Positions 22,284 to 34,500 of a stretch of 64,000 nt of DNA are shown here, one piece after another. Made by a program: the position numbers and the translations under genes. Under the pieces are notes generated by a model. The model was not told the origin of the DNA, did not search any database, and saw only the letters and a list, made by a program, of their open reading frames with translations. The DNA lies in assembly GCA_018398815.1 (NCBI GenBank), contig CM031604.1:61879968-61943967 (forward strand), given 5' to 3'. Source of the DNA: Conus ventricosus (taxonomy: Eukaryota; Mollusca; Gastropoda; Neogastropoda; Conidae). Positions within the stretch are counted from its first letter, which is position 1. Each line of letters begins with the position of its first letter.

Positions 22284-22402
22284 CGGTGCAAAATGGATTT
22301 GTAATCAAGTGAAATATCCAATTTCAGTTTATCCATTGAGTATTTTAGAGGAAGAAATTTTATTTCTATGTGATCACTTATTTGAGATTCTATTGATTTC
22401 AG

Positions 22403-22464
22403 ATGCCGGATGCCAGGTGTCATTGGAGCCATGTGTGTGGATCAGCATGGATTGATCTTAACCG
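22403..22464 (+). CDS. LAMTOR5-like Ragulator subunit, exon 2
   Basis: LAMTOR5 (HBXIP) is a small roadblock-fold subunit of Ragulator, which holds Rag GTPases on the lysosome for mTORC1 control. This exon follows an acceptor (TTCTATTGATTTCAG) and ends at ACC-G|GTCAGC. It encodes CRMPGVIGAMCVDQHGLILT, matching the first strand-turn of LAMTOR5 (VxGVxCxDxxGLxL). Entry is in phase 2 and exit leaves one base, which joins exon 25042 in phase to make Ala. A first coding exon of about a dozen residues must lie upstream but was not identified. A SINE and the first intron follow. Confidence 0.75.
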
Positions 22465-22597
22465 GTCAGCTTGGATAAAGAATTTTGTTGTTGTTGCTAT
22501 TTATGTAGTCTAGCACTGATATATTATTCATTGTCTCATGCAGGAAGCAATACAAAAAGTGAAGTTCATTGTTAAGTCTCTCTCCTTTTTCACCGGA

Positions 22598-22920
22598 TTT
22601 TAGGTGGTCGTCAGAGTGCTCGTCTCTCAGATGAGACAATAACCGAGTCCCATGTGCAGCATGCATGTAGCATATATGTAAAGGAACCCATGGCAACAGT
22701 GGAATTGTCAGAATTCAGTAGGAGAATCCACATTGAAATTTGAAGTTAAACAGAGACATACAGATACAAACAAACAAAACGAAGGGTAGCGTTATTCTAT
22801 GGCAATGCTCTCTCTCTCTTGAAAGAGTATTTCTGAGTTCACACAGAAAGATCTGTCATGAAACTGAAATTATACAATACAGCACAATATCATACAATGC
22901 AATGCAACACAACAGGAAGA
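22598..22920 (+). repeat. SINE fragment in intron of the LAMTOR5-like gene
   Basis: Contains the landmark run CTCAGATGAGACAATAACCG, then GTGCAGCATGCA, GTAAAGGAACCCATGGCAAC, a CTCTCTCTCTTGAAAGAG segment, TTCACACAGAAAGATCTGT and an A-rich tail with ACAAT repeats. I recognise the order from a common mollusc SINE; the 5' tRNA head is missing or decayed. Confidence 0.75.
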
Positions 22921-24036
22921 AAAAGAGCCACCAGAAGGTGGAAAACAGTATAGTGCCATACAGATAAAGTACCCTCAGCTGAACAAAAGGATTTGAAGGC
23001 AAACAAGTTTCAAATTACCTCCTAAGTTGTGCACCAAAGCTTAGATCATTGTCCCAGGTCCCTATCACATATTCAGAGCAGGAACTTTCTTTACAGCAAT
23101 TTAGTTAAAATTTCAGGTGTGATAGATTACATTCAGCAAATGATGGCACTCGTTGACATTTAAAACATGGCAGGTAGGATAAGGAGACATTTGTCACTGG
23201 AGGAACCAGGGGGAAAAAATAACAAAAATGAAGACTGTTTACACAACATTTTGTTATACCAGTAAGACTGTTAATTCTGTTAAAGTGTTGCATTTTTATT
23301 ACTACTCCATGTCATTCACAAGGGTGGTTGTAGACAGTACAAAGTCTGAATTTTGGTAGCTGTATGACGATCATGGTGCAGTCTGCCTGAAGAAAATGCT
23401 GTATTAGAAGAAATGAAATAGTGGACATGTTCGGACCTTGTTTGGTATCTGAAAAATGTTGCTTACTTTTAAAACAGTTTAGGCAAGGGTTTTTCAACCT
23501 CGCGTGAATCAAAAGAGATGATTTATTTGAGGACAAAGGTATTCATTGTGTGTTTTTTTTTCTCCATCTAGTAAGAGTGTAATGGATTGCATGTTGAAAC
23601 AGGTTTAGTATCCTGTTCAGTGTCTGTTGCACAGATCTCTGTGTGATTAAGAAATATATACTGTGTAGTGTCTTTTCTGAGTTGTTTAGTTCAAGCAAGG
23701 GTTAAAAGTTAAAGTGTCATAGCTCAATTATACTAGAAAGGGCAGCGAACTGTCAGAGGTTCAGTGTGTCTGGGGCACAGCATGATGGAAAGTAGAACTC
23801 ATCCCTCTCCTTCTACTGCCTTTAACCTTCCCTGAATTGAATGAGGTATTGTTTGTGTTAGGTGCATAGAGTGTATTTTCAAGGTAAAAAAACGTCCAGC
23901 CACATATGTGGTTCAAACTCATTTCTGTCAGCGTCACAGCCAAATGCTCCAGCCATTTTACTAAGGTCCTAATGTGTGAAATCCATTTTATTGTTTGTCT
24001 CATTGTCATTAAATCATTTATTTTCTTTGTCTTTAG

Positions 24037-24141
24037 ATCATGAAAGCAAAGGAAAACAAGGTCATGGAACCAAAAGAAAACTAACCTTATCAGAGGAAAG
24101 TCTGGAAACAAGTATTCATGTAAAGGAATGCATTTCTCATG
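24037..24141 (+). other. Possible cryptic exon, weak
   Basis: A good acceptor (TTTTCTTTGTCTTTAG) precedes an open stretch with Lys/Glu/Ser-rich content ending near a weak donor (G|GTCAGT). It does not fit between the LAMTOR5-like exons, which already join in phase without it. Listed only because the acceptor is strong. Confidence 0.2.
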
Positions 24142-24600
24142 GTCAGTTGCAGACAAAACAAAGAAAATACTGTCCAGCGCAGTCTCTAGTAATGATTAGA
24201 ATATGTTTTATTCAAGTCTCATCAGCAGTTCACTGTGATCAGTATTGTGCTACAACTGTATCAACAACTGAGCAAGGCTGTCCAATACTTTTGTTGAATG
24301 TGCATGAAATGAAATGGCCGAACATGTTGAAAATTTTAGACTGAGGGTACAAACATACAACAAAATGTTTGCCAGCGAGCCTGTCTGTGTCTCACATGAA
24401 CATTGAGTGCATCCATTATGACGAGAGCTTGAAACTTGGCCAAACTGAGCGACGCAATGTTTGAAATGCACCCAGAGTTCCTTAGCAGAATATAACAAAT
24501 TGCATTTTGACGAAAGTTTTCTTCTGTGACATCAGTATTATTGAAGGTCATTATGAGAAATTCATCAAAATATTTTGGCCCAAGGAATATGCTTGGTTGC

Positions 24601-24631
<31 letters not shown>

Positions 24632-25041
24632 AATGATCTGTCAAAACTGTGTAGCAGCTGATGCAAAGTCAGCTGCTTGTGCTTAGTTCAAAAGCGGCAA
24701 ATCCTTTTGTCACCGAGACATTAAACTCTTAACATATGGCAGTGGAAACTGGTTACCTTTATGCCCTCTATAAACCTTTATAAGGTACAAGTTGATGTAA
24801 AAACACCCTGCAGAAAAAGCTTCAGGAGGTTTGCTACTCCCTGAAAAGTTTGGGGAGTGCTGAACAAATCTTTGGGGAGCACTGATCAGATTAAGAAAAA
24901 CTTGAACAGTGGATGTATGATGTTGAAAAGATTTTGATTATTTCTTGTCATGTTTACAGTTTAGACTATGCCATAAGTTAAAACTAAAAAAAATCTAAAT
25001 TTATGTGTTTATATGTTTGTATCTTTTTATTTGTTGTCCAG

Positions 25042-25157
25042 CTCGAGGACAGGTGTCCAGGCATGCTTCAGGACCTGTAGCATCACTGGCCAGCAAGCAT
25101 CCACTTTGACCTCTTCTCTGGCTCTACCCCTGTCATTGTCATTGAATCTCATAATGG
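25042..25157 (+). CDS. LAMTOR5-like Ragulator subunit, exon 3, with a one-base frame conflict
   Basis: Follows the acceptor TTTGTTGTCCAG. Its first two bases complete the Ala codon begun in exon 2, giving ARGQVSRHASGPVASLASK, which matches the RGxxxxxxxGxxxxLAxxA helix of LAMTOR5. The later part reads FDLFSGSTPVIVIESHNG in another frame; this matches the family's PVxxLExxxG strand and joins exon 4 in phase from the donor GG|GTCAGT. The two halves differ by one base near 25096-25104 (AGCAAGCATCCAC). A single-base assembly error or a recent mutation are both possible. Conserved splice sites and in-phase junctions argue against a processed pseudogene. Confidence 0.75.
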
Positions 25158-25238
25158 GTCAGTCTTTGTCTATTTCATTTTGATGCTTCCTCCCTCATCT
25201 CTCTCAGCTTACCATCTCCTTCCTTCCTACCCCTTCCT

Positions 25239-25525
25239 GTCACTGTTTGTTGTTGTTGTTGTTGTTGTTGTACCCGGCTTAGAGACTCCAGGGATCATCC
25301 AAATAGCTGAAGTACTTGAACACTATGGTACAAATGCATCAGCTAGGGATGAGAACATTACGTGTGTGACCATTTTTATTACCCCACCACATGGGCAGCC
25401 ACTCTGTGACTTAAAGGGATTTTGGAGACTGATAATGTTATGCTAGGAGCTTGTCATCATGTCATGACTGAAAACAATCTCTGCATAAATATGCAGAGCA
25501 TAACAACATTTTGATGTAGCCTTGG
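25239..25525 (-). repeat. SINE fragment with (CAA)n tail, in intron 3
   Basis: On minus it carries the GGCTGCCCATGTGG block and ends in a (CAA)n tail (plus (GTT)n at 25242-25270). About 260 bases are shared with 16030-16292. Confidence 0.85.
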
Positions 25526-26861
25526 TGTTCTATCCTATGTCAATTGGTCTGACACAGCCTTAAGCCAAGGTGGTGACAGTGTTTGGATTTTTGATCTCTC
25601 GGTCTTGGATTTTTTTCATGTATTAAAGTTTATTAGGAAAAAGAATCATGGAGGTGGAAACTTCATATAATTTGTCATTACTTTATGCAATTGATATGCT
25701 TTTTTAGTGATTGAATACAGAAAACAAATTTGATTTGTTTGGCTTTGGAAAGACTTTTTTTTTGACAAAATGAATTTGGGATATTTATGTCTTCATCCCA
25801 AACTGGTTGTTTATGATCGAGAAAGTCAAGATTTGTCAGAAGCCTAATTTTCCTGGACCCACTATCAGCATTCCTTAATACCCCTGCATCTCTGCCATTA
25901 TTGCGACAGTTTAACCCTAAGAAAATATTTGATTTAACCTTTGGTTACATTGTGCTTGTTATATTTGAATCTTTCCCAAATTTTCCATTGATTTCCTCCA
26001 TGTGTGCTGTTGTAGAGATACCAAGGATAGTTTAGTACTGATTTAATTTTCTAGGAATTCTCTCTTTGTGTCAGCCTTTTTGACTCTGCCTTTTCAACTC
26101 TGTTAATGACAGCTTTTCTGGGTTTTTTTGTGTTTTTTTGTCTTTCACATCTTCTGCACCCATCAGTGGCATTACTCCCATACCACTTAATCCAGCAATA
26201 CAAAACACAGCCACACCCAGTTTTGCTCCTTATAACTCCAACACTCCAGCTATAGAGAATGGTTGGTATCAGATAATCATGAGGTAGGCCACCAGAGAAG
26301 ACCCTGCATTTCTGCCAAGTCATTTCAATGGTGTTTGATGCTGCTGCTACAGTGATTCAACATGCACATGGCACTACCTTCTAAGTCCTCTACTGAAGAC
26401 AGTAACTGCTTTGTCATAGAGCCAGCGTGAACGTATGACCCCTCTGAAGGGCCTCACAGTGTCCCTGTAATGAGAGTCTCCGTGAACTTGTCAAATAGCA
26501 CCTTAAGGACTGACCTTGTGCGTGGATGTGGAGAAGAATTGGATCTGAGTGTGCTGGGTGTGAGGGCCGTATCATTTTTACATATTTTTGTTTATAATTA
26601 TAAAAAGAATAATGAGGATGATCATGATGATACTCTAGAGTTCTACTCTAGTTTAAGACTACGTGACAAGGGTGATGCTACACTTCCATTCACAATATAT
26701 CTCAGGTTCATTCAGGCTGTAGAGATACAGACACCTGGTATGTTGAGGAGGAAAATTAAGCAACACTTTCATAGTTGCATCGTTAAGTGGGTGACACTCA
26801 ACAATGTATTTTCCTGTCTTTTCATTTTGAGCCCACAGCATACTTAACTCTGGGGAGCTCA

Positions 26862-26978
26862 CTGGGGCTGAAAATTCCCACCAAGAAATCTCTCTGTGGG
26901 GACTTGAACTTAGTCCCTGTTAGCATGCAAGTCTGTGGCGTTAACCACTGTACCATGGTGGCTGCTTTACTGTCTGCT
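26862..26978 (-). repeat. tRNA-derived SINE head
   Basis: On minus, GGTACAGTGGTTAACGC resembles an A box and AGTTCAAGTCC a B box, followed by CCACAGAGAGATTTC. The tRNA-like secondary structure is degraded, so it is not called a tRNA gene. Confidence 0.6.
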
Positions 26979-27125
26979 TTAGGTCTGTTTTATCACCGAT
27001 GTACCTGACTTGGATCAAGAATGCTTGACCGTTTTCTTCCTTTTCTTACCAAGTACAAAATAACAGATGTACAGAGCTCTGCCATGGCTTTAATCAAGGA
27101 AAGAAAGGAAAGTCAAAGTCTCTCA

Positions 27126-27288
27126 TTTAAACACATGCATGCAGATGCACGCCTGCATGCACGCACATATGCACGTGCACACACACACATTCACACACAC
27201 ACTAGCACACACACACACACACTAGCACACACAGACCAAGCCACACCAGACCACACACACCACACACACACACACACAACACACACAC

Positions 27289-27321
<33 letters not shown>

Positions 27322-27400
27322 CACCACACACACACACACACACACAACACACACACACACACACACACACACACCACACACACACACACATATTCTTTCT
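27126..27400. repeat. Interrupted (CA)n microsatellite
   Basis: About 270 bases of CA with many small breaks (CTAGCAC, CCACAC, AACACAC). The open frames through it are repeat artefacts. Confidence 0.95.
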
Positions 27401-27772
27401 CTCTTTTTCTCTGTCTCTCTCCTCTCTAAATGGTATAAGGTAACTGTTAGAAGAAGAGATGGAGAGGCAGGGGGGAGACAGACAGAGAGGAGTGTAAAAA
27501 GAAGAATTAACAAGGAGTGAGGGGAGGAGGGGTATTGGGTGGAGGATAAGGGGTTTAGAAGGAGGGAGGGAGGATGAGAGAAAGGTGTAAGTGATATTGT
27601 TTTCATTGAGACTATATATAAAGAATATCAAAATCATATACACTGAAAACATTCCAGTTTGTTCCTTGATTTTCCACAGGAAATTTTGAATTGAAGAAGG
27701 AAAAGTGCTGTGTGTGTTTTAGATTCTTCTATAGTTATATCATTTTAAAAAGAGTATGTGTTTGTGTTGCAG

Positions 27773-27926
27773 AAAAACGTTGATAAAGAAGGAGGATGAG
27801 TGTACAACAGCAATTTTCAAGTCTGAAGTGGAACCAACAGCAGGCCACTTGCTTTGTGTTAGTGCACTGCCATGTGGGATCAGCAAGAATGGAAGAGACA
27901 ACTGGGAGGAATGTCCGAGTCCATGA
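27773..27926 (+). CDS. LAMTOR5-like Ragulator subunit, terminal exon
   Basis: Follows the acceptor TTTGTGTTGCAG. The first base completes Gly from exon 3, giving NG-KTLIKKEDECTTAIFK, which matches the C-terminal strand of LAMTOR5 (NGxxxIxKxDxxTxAxHK). The frame then stays open for about 30 further residues (SEVEPTAGHLLCVSALPCG...) to TGA at 27924. This is longer than the usual LAMTOR5 end, which stops within a few residues of that strand. The 3' UTR holds GT/GA microsatellites, and an AATAAA lies at 28432. Confidence 0.75.
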
Positions 27927-27936
27927 GAAAAACAAA

Positions 27937-27967
<31 letters not shown>

Positions 27968-27999
27968 TGTGTGTGTGTGTGTGCACGTGTGTGTATGTA

Positions 28000-28037
<38 letters not shown>

Positions 28038-28146
28038 TGCCTGTATTCAAGCAACTAAGATTTTGAAAGAAAGCAGTTAAGTAGTAGTTTATTTTCTTTA
28101 GATTTAACTAAAAAGAAAAAAAAAGATCAAGTTGTGCGATGTTTGT

Positions 28147-28199
<53 letters not shown>

Positions 28200-28340
28200 A
28201 AGAAAGTGAGATGAATAAGTGCTGAGAGGAAAATGTAAGTTATGAGATTAAATTGTTGTCACTGTGCATAGGCTCTGTGGGAGAGAGAGAGAGAGAGTGT
28301 ATGTGTGTGTGTGTGTGTGTGGGAGAAAGAGAGAGAGCAT
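27937..28340. repeat. GT/GA compound microsatellites in the 3' UTR or flank
   Basis: GT then GA at 27937-28037, GA at 28147-28200, GA then GT at 28279-28340. Shared dinucleotide motifs within 400 bases. Confidence 0.9.
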
Positions 28341-28431
28341 GAATTTGTATGCACTTGAAAACATTCAATGATAGATTTTTGTATATTTTGTTCTACACAA
28401 GCATGTAAATTAGCTGTATGCAAGTGATGGG

Positions 28432-28437
28432 AATAAA
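28432..28437 (+). terminator. Candidate polyadenylation signal AATAAA
   Basis: The first AATAAA after the LAMTOR5-like stop codon, about 0.5 kb downstream, just before sequence quality changes at about 28.54 kb. Confidence 0.4.
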
Positions 28438-28540
28438 AGTAGTATCCGATTTGCTAGTTTGCATGTGTAAATGGAGTCTTTGTCTTCTGTTTAAGCAATT
28501 TTATGCCTGTATTATCAGTGTATGTACACGTGTGTTTAGT

Positions 28541-31500
28541 GTTTTTCACTTTGGGTTGGGCTTTGGGCCGTTTTAAATTTTACTAAAAAACGGGAAACTG
28601 TGTATGTATGTTGTGCATATGTACAAATGTTGCGGCCCCACGCCCTTTGGGTTTTGATATGTACAAATTTTTCTGTGAGGGGCCACAAGAGGGGGTGTGG
28701 TGGTGCAAGTGTTTAAAAAACTTAAAACAGAAATTTTCCCTTTTTTTTAAAAAAACCCCGTTATTTGTAATAGATTGTTGCCCCACAATAAAAAGGGTTT
28801 TTTTCCCCCGATTTTAGTTTCCTACTTTTTGGGGGTATGTCGGCAGGTTTTAAAAAAAAATGAAGCCAAAAAGAAAGGGTTTTTCCCAAATCCATTGATT
28901 CTTCCCAAACTAGGGATAATAAAACCCAAATGTTCTTTTCATTCGTTTTTGCTTAACACCATCATTTGCCCAAAATTTTGAATTTATAAGTCACTTTGCT
29001 TTGGAAAAGGTGAAAAAAAGCTGCCATGGATGCATTTATTATCTTTGGGAATCTTTCCCCTACTTAAAAGCTAAAATTTTGCTGTGGACAGGCAAAAAAA
29101 AAACAAAAACGAATTTAAAAAATCACTGAGATAAAAGCCGAAAAAATTTCGTTCACCCTATAAAGAGAAGGGAAAAATTTTTTGGAAACAAATCGAGCAA
29201 AAAATTTAGGGGGTTTTTTGTCAATCCCAACAGTGGAGAAGGTTATAAAAAAGGGGGAATTGTTATCAGTCTGAAGTATCATCAGAAATTCTAATGTTTT
29301 AAAAATGGGGGCCAGCGCATTGGATGTGAGGGGCTGCCAGGTGTTGAGTGGGGGAAATTTCCGTGCCCAAATGTAGAATTGAAAGGGCCCATCCCACCCC
29401 ACCCTTTCCTTTCCCCTTTCATGTGCAAAATTGTAAGCAGAAGAAAATTTACATTTAACCCCTTTGGGACTGTTTAAACCTAAAATTGGTCGTTGCGCTT
29501 GGATTTTAAAGATATTTGGGTTAAATTTGGAAGTTTTTGGAAATTCATTGGTACTGAAAAAAAAAAAACAAACAAACAAAAAAACTAAAAAAAAAAGCGG
29601 GGCAATTTGGTGAGTGAAACCAATGTGTAAGAATTGGGAATTTAAACTCCCTTTTTTTGAAGGCGGGGGGAAAAGGGCCTTTCAAAATTCACCCACTGAA
29701 AACCTTTTCCCATGCGGGAGAATTTATTTTTAAAATTCACATACATGCACACAACCCAAAATTCCATGCGGCGCACCACAAACACACACACACAACCACA
29801 CAAAACCACAAAAAGACAATTTTAATTTTTGAACCCAATGGGGGCATGACGTTTAACAAATAAATTTCATTTTTTCAAAAGCACTAAAAAAATAGAAACT
29901 GTTTTTTTGAAAAACCCTTACACAGTAAATTAAAACAAATGACAACATTTGCTTTTAAACTGGAAGAAGTTTCCAGGTTGCTAAACTCTTGGGGGCAATG
30001 TTTTTTCCCCTTCCCCTTCCCCCCCCCCCCCCCCTTTGAAACGGGTGTGCCGCCTTCCCCTTCCCCATGCCTTTTTGTCTGCTTTTTTCATCTTGATGTC
30101 TTTTTTGTCTGTCCTGCCCTGCCCCATTTCCCTCCCTACACTTGAAAAACCACCTGCCTGCGGGCAGTTTGTTTTTTTTTTTCCCCCCTCCCTTGCATCT
30201 CGGGCCACTCACCCTGTCTTATTTTATCTTACTGCCCTGTTTACCTGTTGGGCCCTTTTCTGCCTGTTTTTGGTTCCTTGTCTGAACGTGGGTTCACCTT
30301 TTGTTTAAAGATTTTGTGTGTGCGACCTTTTCAAATTTCCCCCATACAAAAGGGATGAGTCCAAAAAGCAGGACACAAGTGGGCATGTTTTTTTAATTTC
30401 GTTCCCCCCACCCCAAAGGTGCATAATGACCAACTCTTTTGTAAAAGGGTAAAATGGGTTAAGAACGGGAAATTTTCCCATTCTAGCTCACTCGCCCTAA
30501 AACCATTTTCGGCGATAAGCTAGAATAAACTTTTCAACTTTTTCTTTTGACAAGTAAACTTCAACAATAAATTTAAAAAAAAGAAAAATCCTCACACATT
30601 CTCTTCAATAACCAAAAAAAAAACCGATTTCTACATACTTTTCCATACGGTGTGGGATTATCCTTTTGAAAATACAATTTACAAACCCTTTTCAATTTAA
30701 AGTTTTTGCTTAATCCTGTGTTTTTCCTGATCTTTTTCAATAAAAACATTTTTCACGCATAAAATTCTCAAATGCGCTCTGCTTTCATGTGAAATAAAAC
30801 TACTTTCTTTAACTGTTCTCAAAAAGTTTTTAAAACCGATTTAAAATTTTTGACATAAAACCCCACACACTACCCAGCATGTCTTCCACTGAAAGTTTTT
30901 TTTTTACAAAGTTTTTTTTTTTTTTTAACAAAGTCTCTTTTTTCCCCGAACTTCATCAATAAAAAATTAGTGTCCTGGGGTTCCCTAAACAGTCTAAAAA
31001 AAGTTTCTAAACCCACTCATTTTAAATTGCTAGGATCAACAAAAAAAAAATTTATCACTTCCATAAAACCCTTCATTGTGATATTTTTGTTCCTTTTAAT
31101 GTTGGGCAAAAAACAAATATAAACAAAATTAAAACCCAATCCCAAAAACTGTTTGTAACGGGTCAGGAAAAAAAATTTTTTTCCCCACAACCACTGTCCA
31201 CAAATCAATGAACAATGAGGGTTTTTGTCAAAAAATTTAAAAACCCTGTTTCCCATATTTTTATAACAAAATTTAAATCTAATCCATTATTATTTTTAAA
31301 TCAAACCCCTCTGTCAGAACTTTTTTCATTTATAATAAAACCCTATAACCCAAAAATTGTAAAAATTCCAATTCAGTTCGAAAGATCGTTTTTTATTTAA
31401 CTAAAAACTTTTTTGTCGCTGTTTGTTTAAATTTAATATCCTCCCCGTTGTGAAAAAACGACACAGTAACTTTAATTTTTTCAACGTCAAATTTTTTTCC

Positions 31501-34500
31501 CCACTAATAAAATTTCCTTTCATAAATTTTCACTGATTTCCCACAGCTCCATTATTTGCCCATCTTTTAAAAACAAAAATTTTTTAAAATTTCATTGTGA
31601 ACTTGTCTCCAAAAATTTTTGCGGGGAAATTAAACTGAAAATTTTGTAGAAGCTTTCTTTAAAACCGTTCTTTTTCTGTGGAGGATGTACTGTTTTTTCC
31701 GAAACCGTTATTTCGATCTTTTTCCACAAATTGTCCTCGGGCCCAAAGGGACAACGGCAAAGGACCAGAGTTGAAATTTTTCCGAAACTTCTTTGGGGCC
31801 AAAAAATGTAAAGGGGCTTAAAAAAAATTTTTTATGCCCATTTTTAAATTAGGTTCTAAGTGCCATTTGCTGCCCTTTTTCCCGGGAATATTTATTTTCC
31901 CATACTGGCCAGCAAAAATTTGCTTCTAAAATTGCGTATTTTTTTCTAGTTTGGGAAACCTTTTTTTGTCGCCAACCTCTTGCTTTATAATCACCTTTTT
32001 TTAAAGGGTTTTTAAAAACCAACAAAGCGCCACCTTCCCCAAATTTTTTTCAAAGTCCACAACTCAAAAAGGTTTTTTAAATTCCTAAAGTTAAACCCCT
32101 TTCCCATTGCTAATGAAACTCCCGTTCTCCTGCCCCACGGAAAATTTTTTTTTTAGAACAACTTTTTTAAATTTTTATTTTCCAAAAAAATTGTGCGGGT
32201 TTATCACTTTTTACGATTTTCCCCCGTTTTGTCTGTTTTTTTAAAAATTTTAAAAAGATCTACCCCCCCCAAAAGGGAAATTTTTTTTAAACGAAAATTA
32301 GGGAATTTATAATTTCAAAACCCAAATAAGCGCTTTCCCTGACGGAAGACTCTTAAAACATTTGAGGCCTTTTCCTCTTATAAGTTTTCATCATGCCAGC
32401 TCATCTAAATAAACCATAGAGTAAGGAATTTTAATGCAAGAACGAGGGGATTTTCTCCCCAAAAATATTTTTTGTCGGGCGCAACCTAAAACATAAAAGC
32501 CTGTTTGGGCAGTTGCAAAGCCTAACTTTTTAGCTAGCTCTCCTCAAAAAAAAAAAAACCTACTTCTTTTTTTTCCCGGGTTTTGGAATCCCAACTTTGT
32601 TTTCAGTTTTCCGCATTGTTAATTTTAAAAAAAATTGTCAAATTTACCCCCATTGCTTTTTTTTAGCGAAAAAACCCCTTTAAAACCATAAAGGTATGAT
32701 TAACTGGCAAAAACAAGTTTCCTCTCTTTCATTTTTTTTAAAATTTTGGGTTATTTTCTTTGGTTTCGCTTAATTAAAACCATACACTTTAAAAAATTTT
32801 CCAGGGAGTGCAAACCATTTTGGTTCCGAAAATCTTCTCAACAGCATGTTCAAAAACGAAAAAGGCCCGGGGTTTTTTTGGGTTCAAACTTTTTTTAAAC
32901 GAAAAAAAAAAGGTGCTTTCAAATATACAATCCCAAAATATTCTGTTGGGCCCCACTACAATCTTAAAAAAAATAAAAACTGACGCCCTCGACTTTCTGT
33001 GACTCATCGACGCCTTTCAAGTAAAGGTGAGTACTCCAAGGGCCAAATATCTTTAACCCCCCTATTTAAAAAAGACCCCACGCAAAAAATGTGGGTTTAG
33101 GGCATCCGATGCAGTTTTTAAAAAAGAACCAGAAAACCCCCTTTTTCTGTGTTTTTTTGCATCAACTGGGGGTGGAGTGTCGTATGCTGAAAACATTTAA
33201 ATCATCCTATCCTTTGGTGAGGTCCCGTGAAATCAGAATTCTTTTTAAATTTCACCCCTTTAGACTAAATTTTTTCTGAACCCGGGAAAACGTCCCTTTC
33301 CAAAAGACCAAAACCCTTTAAAACCAATTTAGCAACAAATAACATAAGGGTTTTGAAAGGGTCTGTAACGAATTCAATATTAATTTTAAGGCAGACTTTA
33401 GACAAAAGGTTTGGATCTTAAACAGGGGTTAGGGACCCCAAATTTTTGGGGGGTGCACAGAAAGAAAAACAAAGACTGGGATCCTCCCTTTAAAAATCTT
33501 TTTTTTTCAGGCACAGTGTTCACCTTTGGTCCCTTGACAAAGCAAAAACACATGGACAACATTTTTCTTAACCCTTCTAAGGCCAAAATAAAGGGGGAAT
33601 AAACGAATAAACGACTCAAAAAGTACTTACTTTGGGGGTTTGCTAGGGTTGGGAAGCACAAGCGAGATCGACAAAAACTGACCTTCTACCCGGCTTTTAC
33701 GCGCAAAAAAATACTTTGGGAAATTTAGAGGGTGCTATTAAAATTTTACAGTTTAAAACCTTTTAAGTATAAAAAGGTACCAAAAAAGTTTTACAATTTG
33801 CAAGATCGAAAATAGGGCCCTTTTTTGTTGCACTGGTTTTTAAAAATGCGCCTTCTGACCTCAGACCCAGAAAGGTACAATAAAAAACACAAAAAGAAAA
33901 CCGTGGGAGACAAAGAACAGAAGGGCGGAAAAAAAAACCCTAAATTCTGAGCCATAATATTTTTTAAAAAATAAAAAAACAAGACGACCCCCCAAGATTA
34001 AGTCATCCCCCCCCAGGGTCCAAAGCCCAAAGACGTTGAAGACTGACTTTTGTTTGTGAAGTCAAAAAAATGAAACCCTGAATATTAAAAGACAGCACTT
34101 GTTTTTTGGATTAACTTCCCAAGGGAAAAAAAAAATTAAAAAAACCCTTTTTTACTTACTAAATAGTAACCCCCCAAAAAATTTAAAACCAAATAATGCC
34201 CAAAAGGGGCTCGGGCCCTAAAACCAATTTCTTTGCTTGCAGTAACAAAAGCCGCTAACGATACTCCCAAAAATAAACCCGGTAAAAAGTCCCAAAGCTT
34301 TTTTAGCTTAAAATTTTTTTTTTTTAAAATCGCAAGATGATCAAGCTTTTTTTTTCCCTGATTTATCAGGGGGCGATGGAGGGGGCGGTGGGGGCACGGA
34401 CTTTTACCCAAACCCCCCGCCCCGTAAACCAAAGCCAGTGTACTTATTGCAAAACCAAAAGGGGTTTTTAAAAGCTGCTAATGTGAAAGCCTTGCTCTCT

